Source: Limnochordia bacterium (GTDB lineage: Bacteria > Bacillota > Limnochordia > Darwinibacteriales > DTU012). From it: a DNA stretch of 5,692 bases. Location: contig SKHL01000167.1 of the NCBI GenBank assembly GCA_007116995.1, positions 1 through 5,692 on the forward strand, read 5' to 3'. Below the pieces are notes generated by a model. It saw nothing but the letters and a program-made list of their open reading frames with translations, did no database searches and was not told where the DNA came from. Positions 5,105-5,692 of this stretch are shown here, piece after piece. How positions within the stretch are numbered: the stretch's first letter is position 1; each line of letters starts with the position of its first letter. Both the position numbers and the translations under genes were made by a program.

Positions 5105-5692
5105 CGGCAACCAATCCATCGGGTTTACCGTTTTATCATATACCTTAATGCGAAAATCTAAATGAGGGCCTGTGGCTAGACCAGTACTTCCCACTTTGGC
5201 GATCGGTTGATTGACGACAACCATCTCTCCTACTCGTACTAATAGTTCTGAATTGTGCCCATACCATGTAGTAAAACCTTGACCATGATCGATTACAATT
5301 CCTTGTCCGTACGCACCCATCCAAGCAGCAGTAAGTACTTTACCAGCGGCAGCCGCTCGTACTATCGTACCTTGAGGTGATGCAATATCGATTCCTCCAT
5401 GGAAATTCCTAGCCCCAGTGATGGGATGAGAGCGCCATCCATATGGAGAGGTAATGCGACCTTGTAATGGCCATATAAAGGATATCTCCCGCAAGTCCAA
5501 CCTATTTGGGATCTGCAGTTGTTGGCCCGGTCGGATCAGGCTACTATTTAACTGGTTAATCGTTACAAGGTCATCAACAGTTGTTCCATATGATCTGGCC
5601 AAATCATAGAGCGTATCACCTGGTAAAACCACATGGGTGAGGACTTCTCTTAATCCATCCAATACTAGTTGTAACGTGCAAGGTCCGACAAC
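5099..5692 (-). CDS. LysM domain-M23 family metallopeptidase, N-terminus beyond the window
   Basis: The protein has a peptidoglycan-binding LysM followed by a lysostaphin-type (LytM/M23) domain, as in secreted enzymes that cut cross-linked stem peptides. The frame is open to the right edge (197 codons). The only possible start inside is TTG at 5662-5660, with no ribosome binding site, so the gene most likely begins outside. Numbered from that TTG, LysM spans about 8-53 (HVVLPGDTLYDLARSYGTT to LRPGQ-like IRPGQQLQIP) and M23 about 63-187. HxxxD is present as His88 and Asp92 (FHGGID), and His136 lies in WYGHNS. The final motif, normally H-x-H, reads GPHLDFRI: His167 is kept but the zinc-binding second His is Asp169. 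Asp can bind zinc, so the protein may still be active, or it may be a scaffold or activator like other degenerate LytM proteins. A signal peptide or second LysM may lie outside. It converges on csoR and shares its terminator. Confidence 0.9.
   Translation of the reverse strand, partial: VVGPCTLQLVLDGLREVLTHVVLPGDTLYDLARSYGTTVDDLVTINQLNSSLIRPGQQLQIPNRLDLREISFIWPLQGRITSPYGWRSHPITGARNFHGGIDIASPQGTIVRAAAAGKVLTAAWMGAYGQGIVIDHGQGFTTWYGHNSELLVRVGEMVVVNQPIAKVGSTGLATGPHLDFRIKVYDKTVNPMDWLPR

Noticed and set aside
5660..5662. TTG as the true start of the M23 protein
   Set aside because: No Shine-Dalgarno precedes it, the frame stays open to the window edge, and a secreted wall enzyme would need a signal peptide, which is not seen after this codon.
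1..5692. CRISPR arrays, tRNA or rRNA genes, insertion sequences, riboswitches
   Set aside because: I saw no regularly spaced direct repeats, no cloverleaf or rRNA-like segment, no transposase or terminal repeats, and the short intergenic gaps (185 bp at most) leave no room for a typical riboswitch.

Overview
The window (5692 bp, moderate GC) looks like chromosomal DNA of a low-to-moderate-GC Gram-positive bacterium, most likely a clostridial (Peptococcaceae-like) Firmicute. This is inferred from strong AGGAGG-type ribosome binding sites, sigma-A-like promoters, an S11 D-Ala-D-Ala carboxypeptidase, a FemA/FemB-family transferase, a CsoR regulator and a LysM-M23 peptidase. The genus cannot be named from the sequence alone.

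Layout. (1) Positions 1-778, minus strand: the N-terminal 259 codons of a secreted S11 D-alanyl-D-alanine carboxypeptidase, cut by the left edge. (2) 779-963: a divergent intergenic region with a candidate promoter for each direction and small inverted repeats. (3) 964-4706, plus strand: a tight four-gene run, FemAB-family peptidoglycan bridge aminoacyltransferase, alanine racemase (alr), signal peptide peptidase SppA and a Yip1-family membrane protein. Gaps are 18, 3 and 11 bp, so they probably form one operon. (4) 4707-4776: a near-consensus promoter with an imperfect CsoR-type inverted repeat over its spacer and -10. (5) 4777-5055, plus: csoR, with the full Cys-His-Cys copper(I) triad. (6) 5066-5104: a 19-bp-arm perfect hairpin serving as a shared terminator for convergent genes. 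(7) 5099-5692, minus: a LysM-M23 metallopeptidase, open to the right edge and therefore 5'-partial.

Most of the window concerns the cell envelope. Alr makes D-alanine for the peptidoglycan stem peptide, the FemAB protein would add a cross-bridge residue to the stem peptide, the S11 enzyme trims the terminal D-Ala, and the LysM-M23 protein would bind and cut (or only bind) the wall. SppA and the Yip1 protein sit in the membrane. CsoR is the exception, a cytosolic copper sensor with no copper gene beside it here.

I found no mobile element, CRISPR array, RNA gene or obviously new system. The points most worth a second look are the HxH to HxD change in the M23 zinc site, the divergent C-terminal part of Alr, the orphan csoR with an apparent self-operator, and a possible RNA switch over the sppA ribosome binding site.
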